Shown: piece after piece, positions 16,027 through 24,489 of the stretch
Position numbering within the stretch: the first letter of the stretch is position 1
Layout of the letters: each line of letters begins with the position of its first letter
Assembly: GCA_964451325.1 (NCBI GenBank)
Contig: CAYVHO010000007.1
Span: 1-64,000 of the forward strand
Reading direction: 5' to 3'
DNA length: 64,000 bases
Origin: JAADHI01 sp964451325
GTDB lineage: Bacteria; Nitrospirota; Nitrospiria; SBBL01; JAADHI01
Notes under the pieces: model-generated
What the model saw: the letters and a program-made list of their open reading frames with translations, nothing else
What the model was told of the DNA's origin: nothing
The model's database searches: none
Program-made: the position numbers and the translations under genes

Positions 16027-17441
16027 GCATGAGACCGCCTCACCTCTTCGGAATTGAAACCGAATACGGCCTGCTGCACACCGATATGGACGATCCCCAT
16101 GCGGCCGAACGTTTATCACATGGGGTACGAGATCATCTCTTCGATAAAAAGCGCGTGGGTCTGCTTGATATGCATCATCGTGCCCACGACGAACCCGCCG
16201 GAAATGGCGGGTTTTTACGCAATGGCGGGCGGTTTTACATCGACATGGGGCATGTCGAATATGCCACACCGGAATGCACCAGCCTCAGTGAACTGGTCGC
16301 CTTTAATCGCGCAGGTGACCTGCTTTTGCATCAGAGTTTGCAAGAGATGGGGCTGCTTGAGGCCGCGAGTTTCATCAAAAACAACATCGATTACGAAACC
16401 GGAGCCACCTTCGGCGCGCATGAAAACTACCTGGTTTCCCGCGATTTTCCCTTTACACAAGAAGGTCTCGGCCAACTCGTCCCTTTTTTAACCACCCGTC
16501 AAATCTTCAGTGGCACCGGTCGACTCGGGGCCAATTTTGTACCGGAAGGATTTGTCTCTTTGGGGGATGAAAAATTTCCGGACATTCCCTTCCAAATTTC
16601 ACAACGTGCCGATCACATCGTCAGCGACCTCTACCAATGGGTGCAATTCAGTCGTGCGATCATCAATACCCGCGATGAACCCCTGGCGGATCCAGAACGC
16701 TTTCGCCGTATCCATTTATTGCTCGGGGATTCTAATCTCTGCGAACATGCCACTGCCCTGAAAATCGGCACCACGGCACTCGTGCTCGACCTCATTCACG
16801 AAGGTGTGGCGCCAATACTCGATCTACTCGAACCTGTGATGGCCCTCAAAATTATTTCAAGAGATCCCACCCGTCGCTGGCACATCCGATTATTGGATGG
16901 TAGGGAAACAAGCGCTCTTGAGATACAACGCGCTTATTTAGAGGCCGCTAAAAAATACCTTGCGGGAGAAAATGACGACACAGACTGGACACTTCAAGCC
17001 TGGGAAACCCTGCTGAATGATCTGGAAAAGAACGATGTCGAAGTCTTGGTCGGTCGAGTGGATTGGGCCTCTAAACTTAGCTTGCTCACTCAATTCAAAG
17101 CGAGTGAAAACCTCGACTGGAATGATCCCTGGCTCAAAAGTCTCGACTTGGAATATCATAACCTGGATCCAGAACGGGGTCTTCACCTCGCCCTCGAAAG
17201 TGAAGGCAAGATCGCACGCTTAAGCACAGATGAGGCCATCCAGCAAGCCACTGCAATGCCGCCGGTGGCGAGCCGGGCCGCAGGTCGGGCCTACCTCATC
17301 CGTAAACTCATGGAAAAACCCGCGCCTTATGTCATCAACTGGGCGTCTTTCCATCTCGAAAAAGGCGTACTCGGCACCACAGACCCCTTTAAAAACTACC
17401 TTAAAGAAGCCAAGGAGATCTGGAAAAACCAAAGTGAGTAA
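16014..17441 (+). CDS. pafA: Pup-protein ligase PafA
   Basis: A 475-residue glutamine-synthetase-like ligase that joins the Pup C-terminal Glu to substrate lysines using ATP. FGIETEYG lies at 12-19 and NGGRFYIDMGHVEYATPE at about 70-87, with Asp77 as the presumed catalytic base. It lacks the Dop-specific insertion present in the gene at 12768. It closes the operon with a 13-nt overlap with prcA. No clear terminator follows; only a degenerate copy of the AAGGAACCTCTGA-type repeat is seen at 17448-17468. Confidence 0.94.
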   Translation: MERLGMRPPHLFGIETEYGLLHTDMDDPHAAERLSHGVRDHLFDKKRVGLLDMHHRAHDEPAGNGGFLRNGGRFYIDMGHVEYATPECTSLSELVAFNRAGDLLLHQSLQEMGLLEAASFIKNNIDYETGATFGAHENYLVSRDFPFTQEGLGQLVPFLTTRQIFSGTGRLGANFVPEGFVSLGDEKFPDIPFQISQRADHIVSDLYQWVQFSRAIINTRDEPLADPERFRRIHLLLGDSNLCEHATALKIGTTALVLDLIHEGVAPILDLLEPVMALKIISRDPTRRWHIRLLDGRETSALEIQRAYLEAAKKYLAGENDDTDWTLQAWETLLNDLEKNDVEVLVGRVDWASKLSLLTQFKASENLDWNDPWLKSLDLEYHNLDPERGLHLALESEGKIARLSTDEAIQQATAMPPVASRAAGRAYLIRKLMEKPAPYVINWASFHLEKGVLGTTDPFKNYLKEAKEIWKNQSE

Positions 17442-17494
17442 ATCTCAGGCTTAATCCGAGTTTCCTGAAATTCCAGCTAAGGTCAAGATTCAAA

Positions 17495-17980
17495 TTATTC
17501 AATCCTGGTGTAAACCCCTTCAATCCGGCATTCCAATTTGGCAATAATTAAGGTTCCGTTTGTACCATTCAAAGATAAAATGGCCTTCTGTCCCTGGGCA
17601 AGGCTTGCACATTCTTTTGTGCGGATGAATGAATCCGTGCTTGCGATGCCGTACCAATCGTTTTCTTCCCGTCGGATGATGACTGAATAACTCCCCCTGC
17701 CGTCGTCGCTTAGTTTGTAGGCGGTCTTTACCTCACATTTCTCTTCTGATTTGCGAAAGCGGATTGTCTTTGAAGACTCGCTGATCCTGAGATAAGGGTT
17801 TTGATCTTGCTCTATTGTCTCGCAATTTTGCGTGTGAACGAGAATTGTTTTGCCCTCAAGTTTAAAGAGGTTTTTTTCGAGTTTTTCGACCTTTATTTCA
17901 AAGTCTTCCGCATGACTGAGGGATACAAAAAGAATTGTAAATAACAAAAATACAACTAAATATTTTGAGGAAAGCGTCAT
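17495..17980 (-). CDS. Exported hypothetical protein
   Basis: A 161-residue protein with a signal peptide (YLVVFLLFTILFVSLSHAED, cleavage near residue 24). The mature part is beta-rich and contains four cysteines (CETIEQ, EKCEV, TKECAS, KLECRI), possibly two disulfides. I do not recognise a family. The ATG at 17980 is preferred because GTAGGG precedes it; a TTG at 18007 in frame would overlap the cupin gene. It follows the cupin gene closely and may be in the same transcript. Confidence 0.65.
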   Translation of the reverse strand: MTLSSKYLVVFLLFTILFVSLSHAEDFEIKVEKLEKNLFKLEGKTILVHTQNCETIEQDQNPYLRISESSKTIRFRKSEEKCEVKTAYKLSDDGRGSYSVIIRREENDWYGIASTDSFIRTKECASLAQGQKAILSLNGTNGTLIIAKLECRIEGVYTRIE

Positions 17981-17984
17981 TGTT

Positions 17985-18335
17985 TTATTCCCTACCCTTG
18001 CCTTCAATGCAGGTTACACCTTCTGAACCCACAAGCGCACTGTGTTTGAGTCCGATGGGGAGAATCAAGCGATCTCCCGGTGACAGGGTGTATTCACGAT
18101 CCAAGTCAGGGAAGGAAAAAGTAATGCCGCCTGCGATGCAAAAGAGCATCTTTCTGTAATCATGTGCATGAGCGGCATGAACTGTATTGGGGGCGTTTGT
18201 CCAGCGTGTAGGTTCAATATTTCGACTGGTAAAAAAGACAATGACTTCTGATTCGGGTAAGAGGTGATCCCGATGTGGCCAGCGGATAAGATCAATGCCT
18301 TCGGGGCTTGTTTCATGATATGAGGGATGAGACAT
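17985..18335 (-). CDS. Cupin-domain protein
   Basis: A 116-residue single-domain cupin. The conserved barrel parts are visible: HAAHAHDYRKMLFCIAGG, with His residues of cupin motif 1, and LSPGDRLILPIGLKHSALVG, with motif 2 PxG and a His. Single cupins bind a metal or act as small-molecule sensors or isomerases. It lies 44 nt after the ABC ATPase gene on the same strand. The substrate is unknown. Confidence 0.78.
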   Translation of the reverse strand: MSHPSYHETSPEGIDLIRWPHRDHLLPESEVIVFFTSRNIEPTRWTNAPNTVHAAHAHDYRKMLFCIAGGITFSFPDLDREYTLSPGDRLILPIGLKHSALVGSEGVTCIEGKGRE

Positions 18336-18379
18336 GCTGTTTCTCCAGATTTCTTAATGCGTTTATAGGGCTTTCATCG

Positions 18380-19378
18380 TTACTCTGGACTTTTTTCAGG
18401 GCCAGGAGATTCTTCAAAAATGCGACGAATGACTTCTTCAATCTCAATTTTTTCGACTGAGAGGTCTTCAATCGGAAAATCGCCCAGTAGTTTATGAGTG
18501 ATTTGAGCAACTTCCTTTTTTTGTATTTTTAAAACGGCATGATGTTCATCCCACTCGACAATACCTTTTATACTTGAGGGTGCGACAGGGTTCTGTGTTT
18601 CGGCGAAACGGATTTTGATAATTTTGTGGTCGATGTAACGATTTGAGAGTGCGCTCAGTGATCCATCGTAGACGATGCCACCGTGGTTGATGACCAGCAC
18701 ACGCTGACACAATTGTTCCACATCCTGCATGTAGTGGCTGGTGAGCAGGACGGTCGTTTTTTTAGTTTGGTTGTATGCCTTGATAAATGAACGGATTTTT
18801 TCCTGAGAGATGACATCCAGTCCGATGGTGGGTTCATCCAAAAAGAGCACCCGCGGTTGATGTAAAAGTGAGGCAACGAGTTCGCATTTCATGCGTTCCC
18901 CTAAAGAGAGCTGTCGCACAGGGATGTCCAGTATGGCTTTGAGATCGAGCAGTTCGATCATCTCATCCAGTGTGTTTTGGAAGGTTTTGTGATCCACGCC
19001 GTAAATGTCACGATTGAGCAAAAAAGATTCTGAGGGCGGCAGATCCCACCACAATTGGTTTTTTTGTCCCATGACAATGGCAAACTGGCGTTGGTATGCC
19101 CGATTGCGTTCCCAGGGGGTAAACCCCAGGACTTGTGCTTGACCTGAAGTCGGATAAAGGATGCCGGAGAGCATCTTCAAAAGGGTGGTTTTTCCTGCCC
19201 CATTTGGACCTAAAAAGCCCACAAGTTCCCCTTCTTCAAGTGAAAATGAGACAGACTTTACGGCCTCTTTATAGAGGGTTTCACGGTGAAAAAAACCTTT
19301 AAGTGAACCTTTCAGCCCGGCCTCTTTTTTATGTGTTTTAAAGGTTTTATTAAGATCGATTACTTCAATTGCAGACAT
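18380..19378 (-). CDS. ABC-2 exporter ATP-binding protein
   Basis: A 332-residue ATPase. Walker A GPNGAGKTTLLKM, Q-loop region GQKNQLWWDL, signature LSLGERMKCELVA, Walker B RVLFLDEPTIGLD and an H-loop LLTSHYMQD are all present. The C-terminal 90 residues are the DrrA/NatA-type regulatory extension. With the two permeases just upstream on the same strand it should form an inner-membrane exporter. The substrate is not evident; families of this type export drugs, viologens or surface glycans. Confidence 0.92.
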   Translation of the reverse strand: MSAIEVIDLNKTFKTHKKEAGLKGSLKGFFHRETLYKEAVKSVSFSLEEGELVGFLGPNGAGKTTLLKMLSGILYPTSGQAQVLGFTPWERNRAYQRQFAIVMGQKNQLWWDLPPSESFLLNRDIYGVDHKTFQNTLDEMIELLDLKAILDIPVRQLSLGERMKCELVASLLHQPRVLFLDEPTIGLDVISQEKIRSFIKAYNQTKKTTVLLTSHYMQDVEQLCQRVLVINHGGIVYDGSLSALSNRYIDHKIIKIRFAETQNPVAPSSIKGIVEWDEHHAVLKIQKKEVAQITHKLLGDFPIEDLSVEKIEIEEVIRRIFEESPGPEKSPE

Positions 19379-19392
19379 GTATTATTCCTGTA

Positions 19393-20193
19393 TTAACTGC
19401 TTGCGGAGCCATAATGGTTGAGGCTTTTTGTCCAAACAAAGAGTCCAAGGCTCAAAAGGCTAATGGCCACAAAGATAGAAAGCGTGATCAAGGCCATATC
19501 GACTTTGCCGGTGAGGACGGTGGCAGGCGTTGTGGCAATGAGGCTGCTCGGAATTAAAAATGTAAAAAAGGCCTTTCCCAAACCGTGATAAATGTCACGT
19601 GGATAACGCGCTGTATTCATAAAATAATAGACCAAGGTATTGAGTTCCTGAGATTTAATGAGCCAAAAAACAAGACTGTTCACCATGAGACAAAAGCCGT
19701 AATACATGGCGAGCGAATTAATCAACATCAAGACATAAAAAGGGATGCTGATAAAACTTGCTGTATCCAAATGGGCAAAACCATAGCCGACCAGGATGAG
19801 GCCCATTAAACCTTCCCCCAGGCTTTCGGTGAGTGAGATGTGACGAAAGGCCAAGTGAGCCGCGGTATTCATGGGGGCGGTGAGCATCACATCAAAATTC
19901 CCTGTGCGGACATACTCTCCCAATTCCAGAAAACCTTTACGAAAGATGAGGTAAGCCATCTCTCGAATGATGCCGACGCTTCCAACGATGATCAAAGTCT
20001 GGTGAAAAGTCCAACCCCCGATGGTTTCAACATTGCCATAAAGAATCGTAAAAAAGATGACATTGACCATTGTAAAAAAAACATCAAGTCCCACATTGAT
20101 GGCGAAATTGACACGGTAAATCATTTCATTTTTGAGATTGTGGCTAAAAAATGAACAATATAAAAGAAAATAGCGTCGTAGTGGAATTTGCAT
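19393..20193 (-). CDS. ABC-2 exporter permease (second)
   Basis: A 266-residue membrane protein with six predicted helices (for example VGLDVFFTMVNVIFFTILYG and GLMGLILVGYGF). The EYVRTGNFDVMLTAP segment is characteristic of the ABC-2/DUF990 family permeases that work as heterodimers. It starts 18 nt after the first permease; the gap carries one end of the AAGGAACCTCTGA repeat family. Its partner ATPase follows 14 nt downstream. Confidence 0.88.
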   Translation of the reverse strand: MQIPLRRYFLLYCSFFSHNLKNEMIYRVNFAINVGLDVFFTMVNVIFFTILYGNVETIGGWTFHQTLIIVGSVGIIREMAYLIFRKGFLELGEYVRTGNFDVMLTAPMNTAAHLAFRHISLTESLGEGLMGLILVGYGFAHLDTASFISIPFYVLMLINSLAMYYGFCLMVNSLVFWLIKSQELNTLVYYFMNTARYPRDIYHGLGKAFFTFLIPSSLIATTPATVLTGKVDMALITLSIFVAISLLSLGLFVWTKSLNHYGSASS

Positions 20194-20211
20194 CTTTAGT
20201 CAGAGGTTCCT

Positions 20212-21000
20212 TTATTTTCCGACTGCTTCGTAACGGGCGATGCCGCGTTTTAAGCCAAATTGCAGGACGATATAAAGGGCAATAATCCAAAGCCCTGCGA
20301 TCATAAAATCTCCGTAAGGCTGTGGTTCTTTGCCCAAAAAAATTTGAATGGGAAAATAAACCATGAAACGAAAGGGCAAGGCATGGGCGATTTCTTGAAA
20401 CAATGTCGGGAAAAGGTCCAGTGGCAGTAATGCCCCCGCGAGAAAAAACATGCCGTATTGCAGCATGTATTTGAAGGAATCAATCTGAACCAGCCAAAAG
20501 GCCAGAATGCCAATCGCAAAATCAAACTCAAAAGCAAGCACCCCCGCGAGTATCATTGCAAATGCAAAATGCACGAGCGTTAAAAACGCCGTGGGCAGGG
20601 TGATATAGTCGATGAGCACGACAGACATCATGATACCGACAACCAAAATCAGGAGCCCCTCGAAGAGTTTTCCCGAAAGATTCATCGTAAACCAATAATG
20701 CAGGTAATTAAGGGGTCTGACCAGAAAGTTTGAAAAACTGCCTTCTCGGATTTCGCTCCCAATTTGCCAGGAGACATAAGAAAGCACCATCCCGTTGATC
20801 AGTAATTGTAAGACGTAATAGGTAATAAGATCGGAGAGGGAATAATGCCCCAAACTTTGTTCGTCTTTATAAATTGCATTCCAGAGATAGAGCAGCACAG
20901 AGATGTGTAGCAGGTTTCCCAGAATGGAAATCAGGGTGGGTCCACGATATTGCAGGGCATTTTGCCAATTCACCCGAAAAACAGTCCAGTATTTTTGCAT
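20212..21000 (-). CDS. ABC-2 exporter permease (first)
   Basis: A 262-residue six-helix permease of the same family, with SDLITYYVLQLLINGM and EIREGSFSNFLVRPLNY matching the EYVRTGNFDVMLTAP region of its partner. It is the first gene of the leftward ABC operon. The AAGGAACCTCTGA-type repeat end overlaps its stop codon region (about 20199-20213). Confidence 0.88.
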   Translation of the reverse strand: MQKYWTVFRVNWQNALQYRGPTLISILGNLLHISVLLYLWNAIYKDEQSLGHYSLSDLITYYVLQLLINGMVLSYVSWQIGSEIREGSFSNFLVRPLNYLHYWFTMNLSGKLFEGLLILVVGIMMSVVLIDYITLPTAFLTLVHFAFAMILAGVLAFEFDFAIGILAFWLVQIDSFKYMLQYGMFFLAGALLPLDLFPTLFQEIAHALPFRFMVYFPIQIFLGKEPQPYGDFMIAGLWIIALYIVLQFGLKRGIARYEAVGK

Positions 21001-21121
21001 CCGAGCAGTATAGTGGATTTGAGGGGCGCTGGTCTATTGGTACAGATCTGTGGGGAATAAATCGGCAGATGCCAATGCCGATGGTGGTGAGCGAGCCGAA
21101 TTCACGCACGGTTTTATTTCC

Positions 21122-21196
21122 CTAGGAGCCTGTCGAACTTAGAATGAATCTACTGCGAAAAATCCATACGATCACCTCAGTCCGACAGGCTCCTAG
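21122..21196. repeat. 75-bp inverted-repeat element
   Basis: CTAGGAGCCTGTCGAACTT (21122-21140) and the inverted copy ending TCCTAG (21179-21196) match over 18 bp with one mismatch. The 38-bp interior is non-coding. AGGAGCCTGTCGGAC is a motif I associate with ends of insertion sequences, so this is probably a MITE or an internally deleted IS. Confidence 0.7.
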
Positions 21197-21231
21197 ATTA
21201 AAAAAATACTGAAGTGTTGACCATACTATTT

Positions 21232-21259
21232 TTGTCTTTCACCGCCCCTGTGCTACAAT
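21232..21259 (+). promoter_or_regulatory. Possible promoter of the vapBC-like pair
   Basis: TTGTCT (21232-21237), a 16-nt spacer and TACAAT (21254-21259) lie 33 nt before the antitoxin gene. The -10 box is good and the -35 box moderate. Confidence 0.45.
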
Positions 21260-21292
21260 GAGGAATACAGCACATATATTTGGAGAAATGTT

Positions 21293-21520
21293 GTGGCGCA
21301 ACTTCACTTTTATGTCCCGGATGACATTGCAAAAAAAATACAAAACAAAGCCGAACAGGCGCATCTCCCTGTCTCGCGTTATCTGGCGGAACTGGTAAAA
21401 CGAGAGACAGGCCAAGCGTGGCCTGATGACTATTTCGAGCAGATTTTTGAAACGGGAGATCCCGAGCCTCTACAAGGTGCAAGCCAAGGTAAATTAGAAA
21501 CACGCGAGACCCTTGAGTAA
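21293..21520 (+). CDS. VapB-like antitoxin
   Basis: A 75-residue protein starting at GTG with GGAGA about 10 nt upstream. The N-terminus (AQLHFYVPDDIAKKIQNKAE) fits a ribbon-helix-helix DNA-binding fold: a beta strand followed by two helices. The C-terminal half is acidic and probably wraps the toxin. It stops 2 nt before the PIN-domain gene, the usual antitoxin-first order. It probably represses its own promoter. Confidence 0.78.
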   Translation: MAQLHFYVPDDIAKKIQNKAEQAHLPVSRYLAELVKRETGQAWPDDYFEQIFETGDPEPLQGASQGKLETRETLE

Positions 21521-21522
21521 CA

Positions 21523-21924
21523 GTGTTTCTCCTCGACACCAATACCTGTATTCGTCTGCTTAATCGCACACATCCCAAGATATTAAAGCGTTATCGCCGT
21601 GCGTCCCCTTCGGAAATCTCAATCTGTAGTATTGTAAAGGCGGAGTTGTTTTATGGTGCGCGCCACAGCAAACGGGTGGAGGAAAACTTAAGTCGTCTAT
21701 CGCTCTTTTTTTCACCGCTAAGCCGTCTTTCCTTTGATGATCGCTGTGCAGAGGAATATGGACAGATTCGGGCCGATTTGAGTGTGCAGGGAAAGCTGAT
21801 TGGCCCAAATGATTTAATGATTGCCGCAATCGCGAGGGCACATGATGCCATCCTGGTGACACACAATGTCGGTGAATTCAGCCGTGTTACTGGCCTGCGG
21901 ATTGAAGACTGGGAAGTGCCTTGA
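21523..21924 (+). CDS. vapC: PIN-domain toxin VapC
   Basis: A 133-residue PIN ribonuclease. The acidic site is complete: LLDTNTCI near the N-terminus, an internal KAELFYGA with Glu, and GPNDLMIAAIA with Asp, followed by LVTHNVGEF. VapC toxins usually cleave tRNA or rRNA. The start is GTG at 21523, directly after the antitoxin stop. The pair sits next to a 75-bp inverted-repeat element, consistent with mobility. Confidence 0.92.
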   Translation: MFLLDTNTCIRLLNRTHPKILKRYRRASPSEISICSIVKAELFYGARHSKRVEENLSRLSLFFSPLSRLSFDDRCAEEYGQIRADLSVQGKLIGPNDLMIAAIARAHDAILVTHNVGEFSRVTGLRIEDWEVP

Positions 21925-21966
21925 CGCTTTTTGAAGCAAATTCCTCCAGTCAGGGCTGAAAAAGAC

Positions 21967-22012
21967 AGACTAGGGAGCTTCCACGTTAATTGAGAACGCC
22001 CCCCTAGTCTTT
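21967..22012. terminator. Bidirectional terminator
   Basis: AGACTAGGG (21967-21975) pairs with CCCTAGTCT (22002-22010) around a 26-nt loop, followed by a short TTTATT. It separates the convergent vapC and CDGSH-GltS genes. The T run is weak, so efficiency is uncertain. Confidence 0.6.
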
Positions 22013-22035
22013 ATTCTGATTTTCTGAGCAATTGA

Positions 22036-23604
22036 TCATCTGCCCGAATCAAAGCCCCCGTATTGTATTCCTGTTAAGCCTGCCATTTCTTTTTTCCAGG
22101 TCGTGATGTCGTTTGGGTTAAATTGATTGATGTGATTATGGCCGCAGGCGCGGGACATCACTTGCATCAGTTCGACGGAAGCTCCAAAAAAACGGGCCAG
22201 TCTTTCGGCAGATACTTCAATGTCTAATTTCGCACGCAGTTCAGGTTTCTGCGTGGCGATGCCGACGGGGCAATTGTTGGTTTGGCACATGCGTGCCGCC
22301 ACACAGCCGATGGCCTGCATTGCAGAATTGGAAATTGCGACGCCGTCTGCACCCAGACAAAGGGCTTTGATAAAATCTGCGGGTGTGCGCAAACCGCCCG
22401 TGACGATGAGTGTGATGTGAGACACGCAGCGTTTGTCCAAATAATGCCGTGCCCGCGCAAGGGCGGGAATGGTGGGTACAGAGATGTTGTCCCGAAAAAT
22501 CAGCGGCGCAGCACCCGTGCCGCCACCGCGTCCGTCCAAAATAATGTAATCCATGCCTGCTTGAATGGCAAAATCAATGTCGGCCTCAATGTGATTGGCC
22601 GACATTTTCATGCCGATGGGAATGCCTCCTGTGATTTCTCGCACACGATCTGAAAAGGCCTTAAAATCCTCCGGGGTCTCCAAATCGGCGAAAGTGGGTG
22701 GGGACACGGCTGCTGTTTTTTCGGGCAGGTTCCGCACCTTTGCAATCTTCCCGACGACTTTATTGGCAGGCAGATGTCCGCCTGTTCCCGTTTTTGCGCC
22801 CTGTCCACCTTTAAAGTGAAAGGCCTGTACTTTTGTTAAGAGGGTTTCGTCATAACCAAATTTGGCCGAAGCCAATTCATAAAAATAGCGCGAGTTGGCT
22901 GCCTGTTCTTCCGGCAACATACCGCCTTCACCAGAGCAAATTCCGGTGCCTGCAAGCTCGGCTCCCTTCGCCAGGGCAATTTTGGCTTCTTCGGAGAGCG
23001 CCCCAAAACTCATATCAGAAACAAAGAGGGGGATTTTGAGCTTTAAGGGTTTTTCCGCTTTGGGCCCAATGATGAGCTCTGTTTCCACTGCAATGTCTTC
23101 CATCAAGGGTTTTGCCGCAAATTGTGCCACGAGCAACTGAATATCGTCCCATTGCGGCAATAGGGGACGGGGCACACCCATTGCCGCCATTTCACCGTGA
23201 TGCCCGACTTTTGAAAGACCGTCTTTTGCCAAATCGTGTATCAATTTTAAGGTCGGTTCTTCTATTGTAGGTTTAACCGGTGTAGCTTGAACCGCCGTGG
23301 GCTGGGTCACCGAAGGGTTTTGTTCTGTCGTAGTGGACGGCGTTTCGGTTTTATCCTCTGGGGGCAGGGTCGCGTGGGCACCGTCACAATACGGCGGGTT
23401 TTTTGTGTATTTGCACATACAAAGATAAGCTTCCTGGGCTTCTTTTATTTGAAAGGCCAAAGGGGTAAAAGAGGTGCCGCTGTGTGAACCATCACAAAAA
23501 GGCTGGGTTTTACTGTGTCCGCAGCGACACCAGTAATAATCTTCATTGGCTTCTAGGTTGACAGCGATGGGGGCAGTATCAGCGATACGGGGTCGTTCTT
23601 CCAT
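22036..23604 (-). CDS. CDGSH x2 - glutamate synthase domain fusion
   Basis: A 522-residue fusion. Residues about 25-41 (CRCGHSKTQPFCDGSH) and 62-77 (CMCKYTKNPPYCDGAH) are two CDGSH iron-sulfur motifs, each with the three-Cys one-His site of a [2Fe-2S] cluster. After a Pro/Thr-rich linker, residues about 130-510 form the FMN-binding glutamate synthase barrel, with the [3Fe-4S] motif C-x5-C-x4-C in CVAARMCQTNNCPVGIATQ. It lacks the glutaminase domain of GltB. Such GltS-like proteins are oxidoreductases of mostly unknown substrate. The CDGSH pair may feed electrons to the FMN. It follows the nitrilase gene on the same strand by 18 nt. Confidence 0.88.
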   Translation of the reverse strand: MEERPRIADTAPIAVNLEANEDYYWCRCGHSKTQPFCDGSHSGTSFTPLAFQIKEAQEAYLCMCKYTKNPPYCDGAHATLPPEDKTETPSTTTEQNPSVTQPTAVQATPVKPTIEEPTLKLIHDLAKDGLSKVGHHGEMAAMGVPRPLLPQWDDIQLLVAQFAAKPLMEDIAVETELIIGPKAEKPLKLKIPLFVSDMSFGALSEEAKIALAKGAELAGTGICSGEGGMLPEEQAANSRYFYELASAKFGYDETLLTKVQAFHFKGGQGAKTGTGGHLPANKVVGKIAKVRNLPEKTAAVSPPTFADLETPEDFKAFSDRVREITGGIPIGMKMSANHIEADIDFAIQAGMDYIILDGRGGGTGAAPLIFRDNISVPTIPALARARHYLDKRCVSHITLIVTGGLRTPADFIKALCLGADGVAISNSAMQAIGCVAARMCQTNNCPVGIATQKPELRAKLDIEVSAERLARFFGASVELMQVMSRACGHNHINQFNPNDITTWKKEMAGLTGIQYGGFDSGR

Positions 23605-23622
23605 GTGAAAGGCTCCTTTTGT

Positions 23623-24435
23623 TTAAAGGTACAAAGTTACGGCGCGGTTTTTGAGGAGATTGTTGTAGGCATTGATGGATTTATTTCGAGCTTCTTTGGG
23701 ATCAATGGTGATGACTTGATTTGATATTTTATTTTCTGAAGCGCGAAAAAGAATTTCGCCGTTGGGGGAGACCAACTGGCTTTGGCCGATGAATGACAGT
23801 TTTTCTTGATGACGTGCTTCCGTCCCCACGCGGTTGACTGTTACGGCAAAGACCCGGTTCTCGAGACAACGTGTGATCATGGCTTGCGGGCAGTGGGGCA
23901 AGACGAGGTTTGAGGGATGGCAGATGATGTCTGCGCCCTTCAGGGCGAGCGTTCGTGCCGACTCGGGAAAAATCCAGTCAAAACAAATCATAATGCCAAT
24001 ACGGCATTTCATCGTTCCACCCCGGGGGCTTTTGTAGTTGATCGTGTACACTTCAAATGTTTTGTTGCCGGGCGTAAACCAACGATTTTCTTCATAAAAA
24101 AGGTGGATTTTTCGGTAGGTGGCAATATACCCTTTTGGGCCGACGAGTACCGCAGAATTATAGCAGGCCTTTCCCTCACGCTCGGCCAAACCTGCGACAA
24201 TCGTGGTTTTGTATTCTGCGGCGATCTGAATCAGGTTTTGTGTTGTTGGGCCTGTGGGAATGGGTTCTGAAAGCGCAAGCACCTCTTTTTTTGAAATGAA
24301 CTGATAACCCGTATTGAAGAGCTCGGGTAAGACCCAGAGATCTGCTTTTTTCGAGGCAATCTGTGCCAGGGCATTTTCAACATTTTCTGCAACTGCCGCA
24401 AACCGGGGCTGGGTTTGCAGGATACCAATCTTCAT
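23623..24435 (-). CDS. Carbon-nitrogen hydrolase (nitrilase family)
   Basis: A 270-residue amidase-type hydrolase. The catalytic triad is visible: Glu in LPELFNTGY, Lys in TYRKIHLF and Cys in IGIMICFDWIFPE. It is of the class acting on omega-amides or N-carbamoyl compounds; the substrate is not predictable. The start is the ATG at 24435, with GAGGAAG 5 nt upstream; a frame extension to 24468 has no signal. The downstream CDGSH-GltS gene suggests a shared role in nitrogen or glutamate metabolism, which is inference. Confidence 0.88.
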   Translation of the reverse strand: MKIGILQTQPRFAAVAENVENALAQIASKKADLWVLPELFNTGYQFISKKEVLALSEPIPTGPTTQNLIQIAAEYKTTIVAGLAEREGKACYNSAVLVGPKGYIATYRKIHLFYEENRWFTPGNKTFEVYTINYKSPRGGTMKCRIGIMICFDWIFPESARTLALKGADIICHPSNLVLPHCPQAMITRCLENRVFAVTVNRVGTEARHQEKLSFIGQSQLVSPNGEILFRASENKISNQVITIDPKEARNKSINAYNNLLKNRAVTLYL

Positions 24436-24489
24436 CAGAGCTTCCTCATTGTTGCACTGCTTTTGCACTGCCGTTTTAGGGGATTATTT

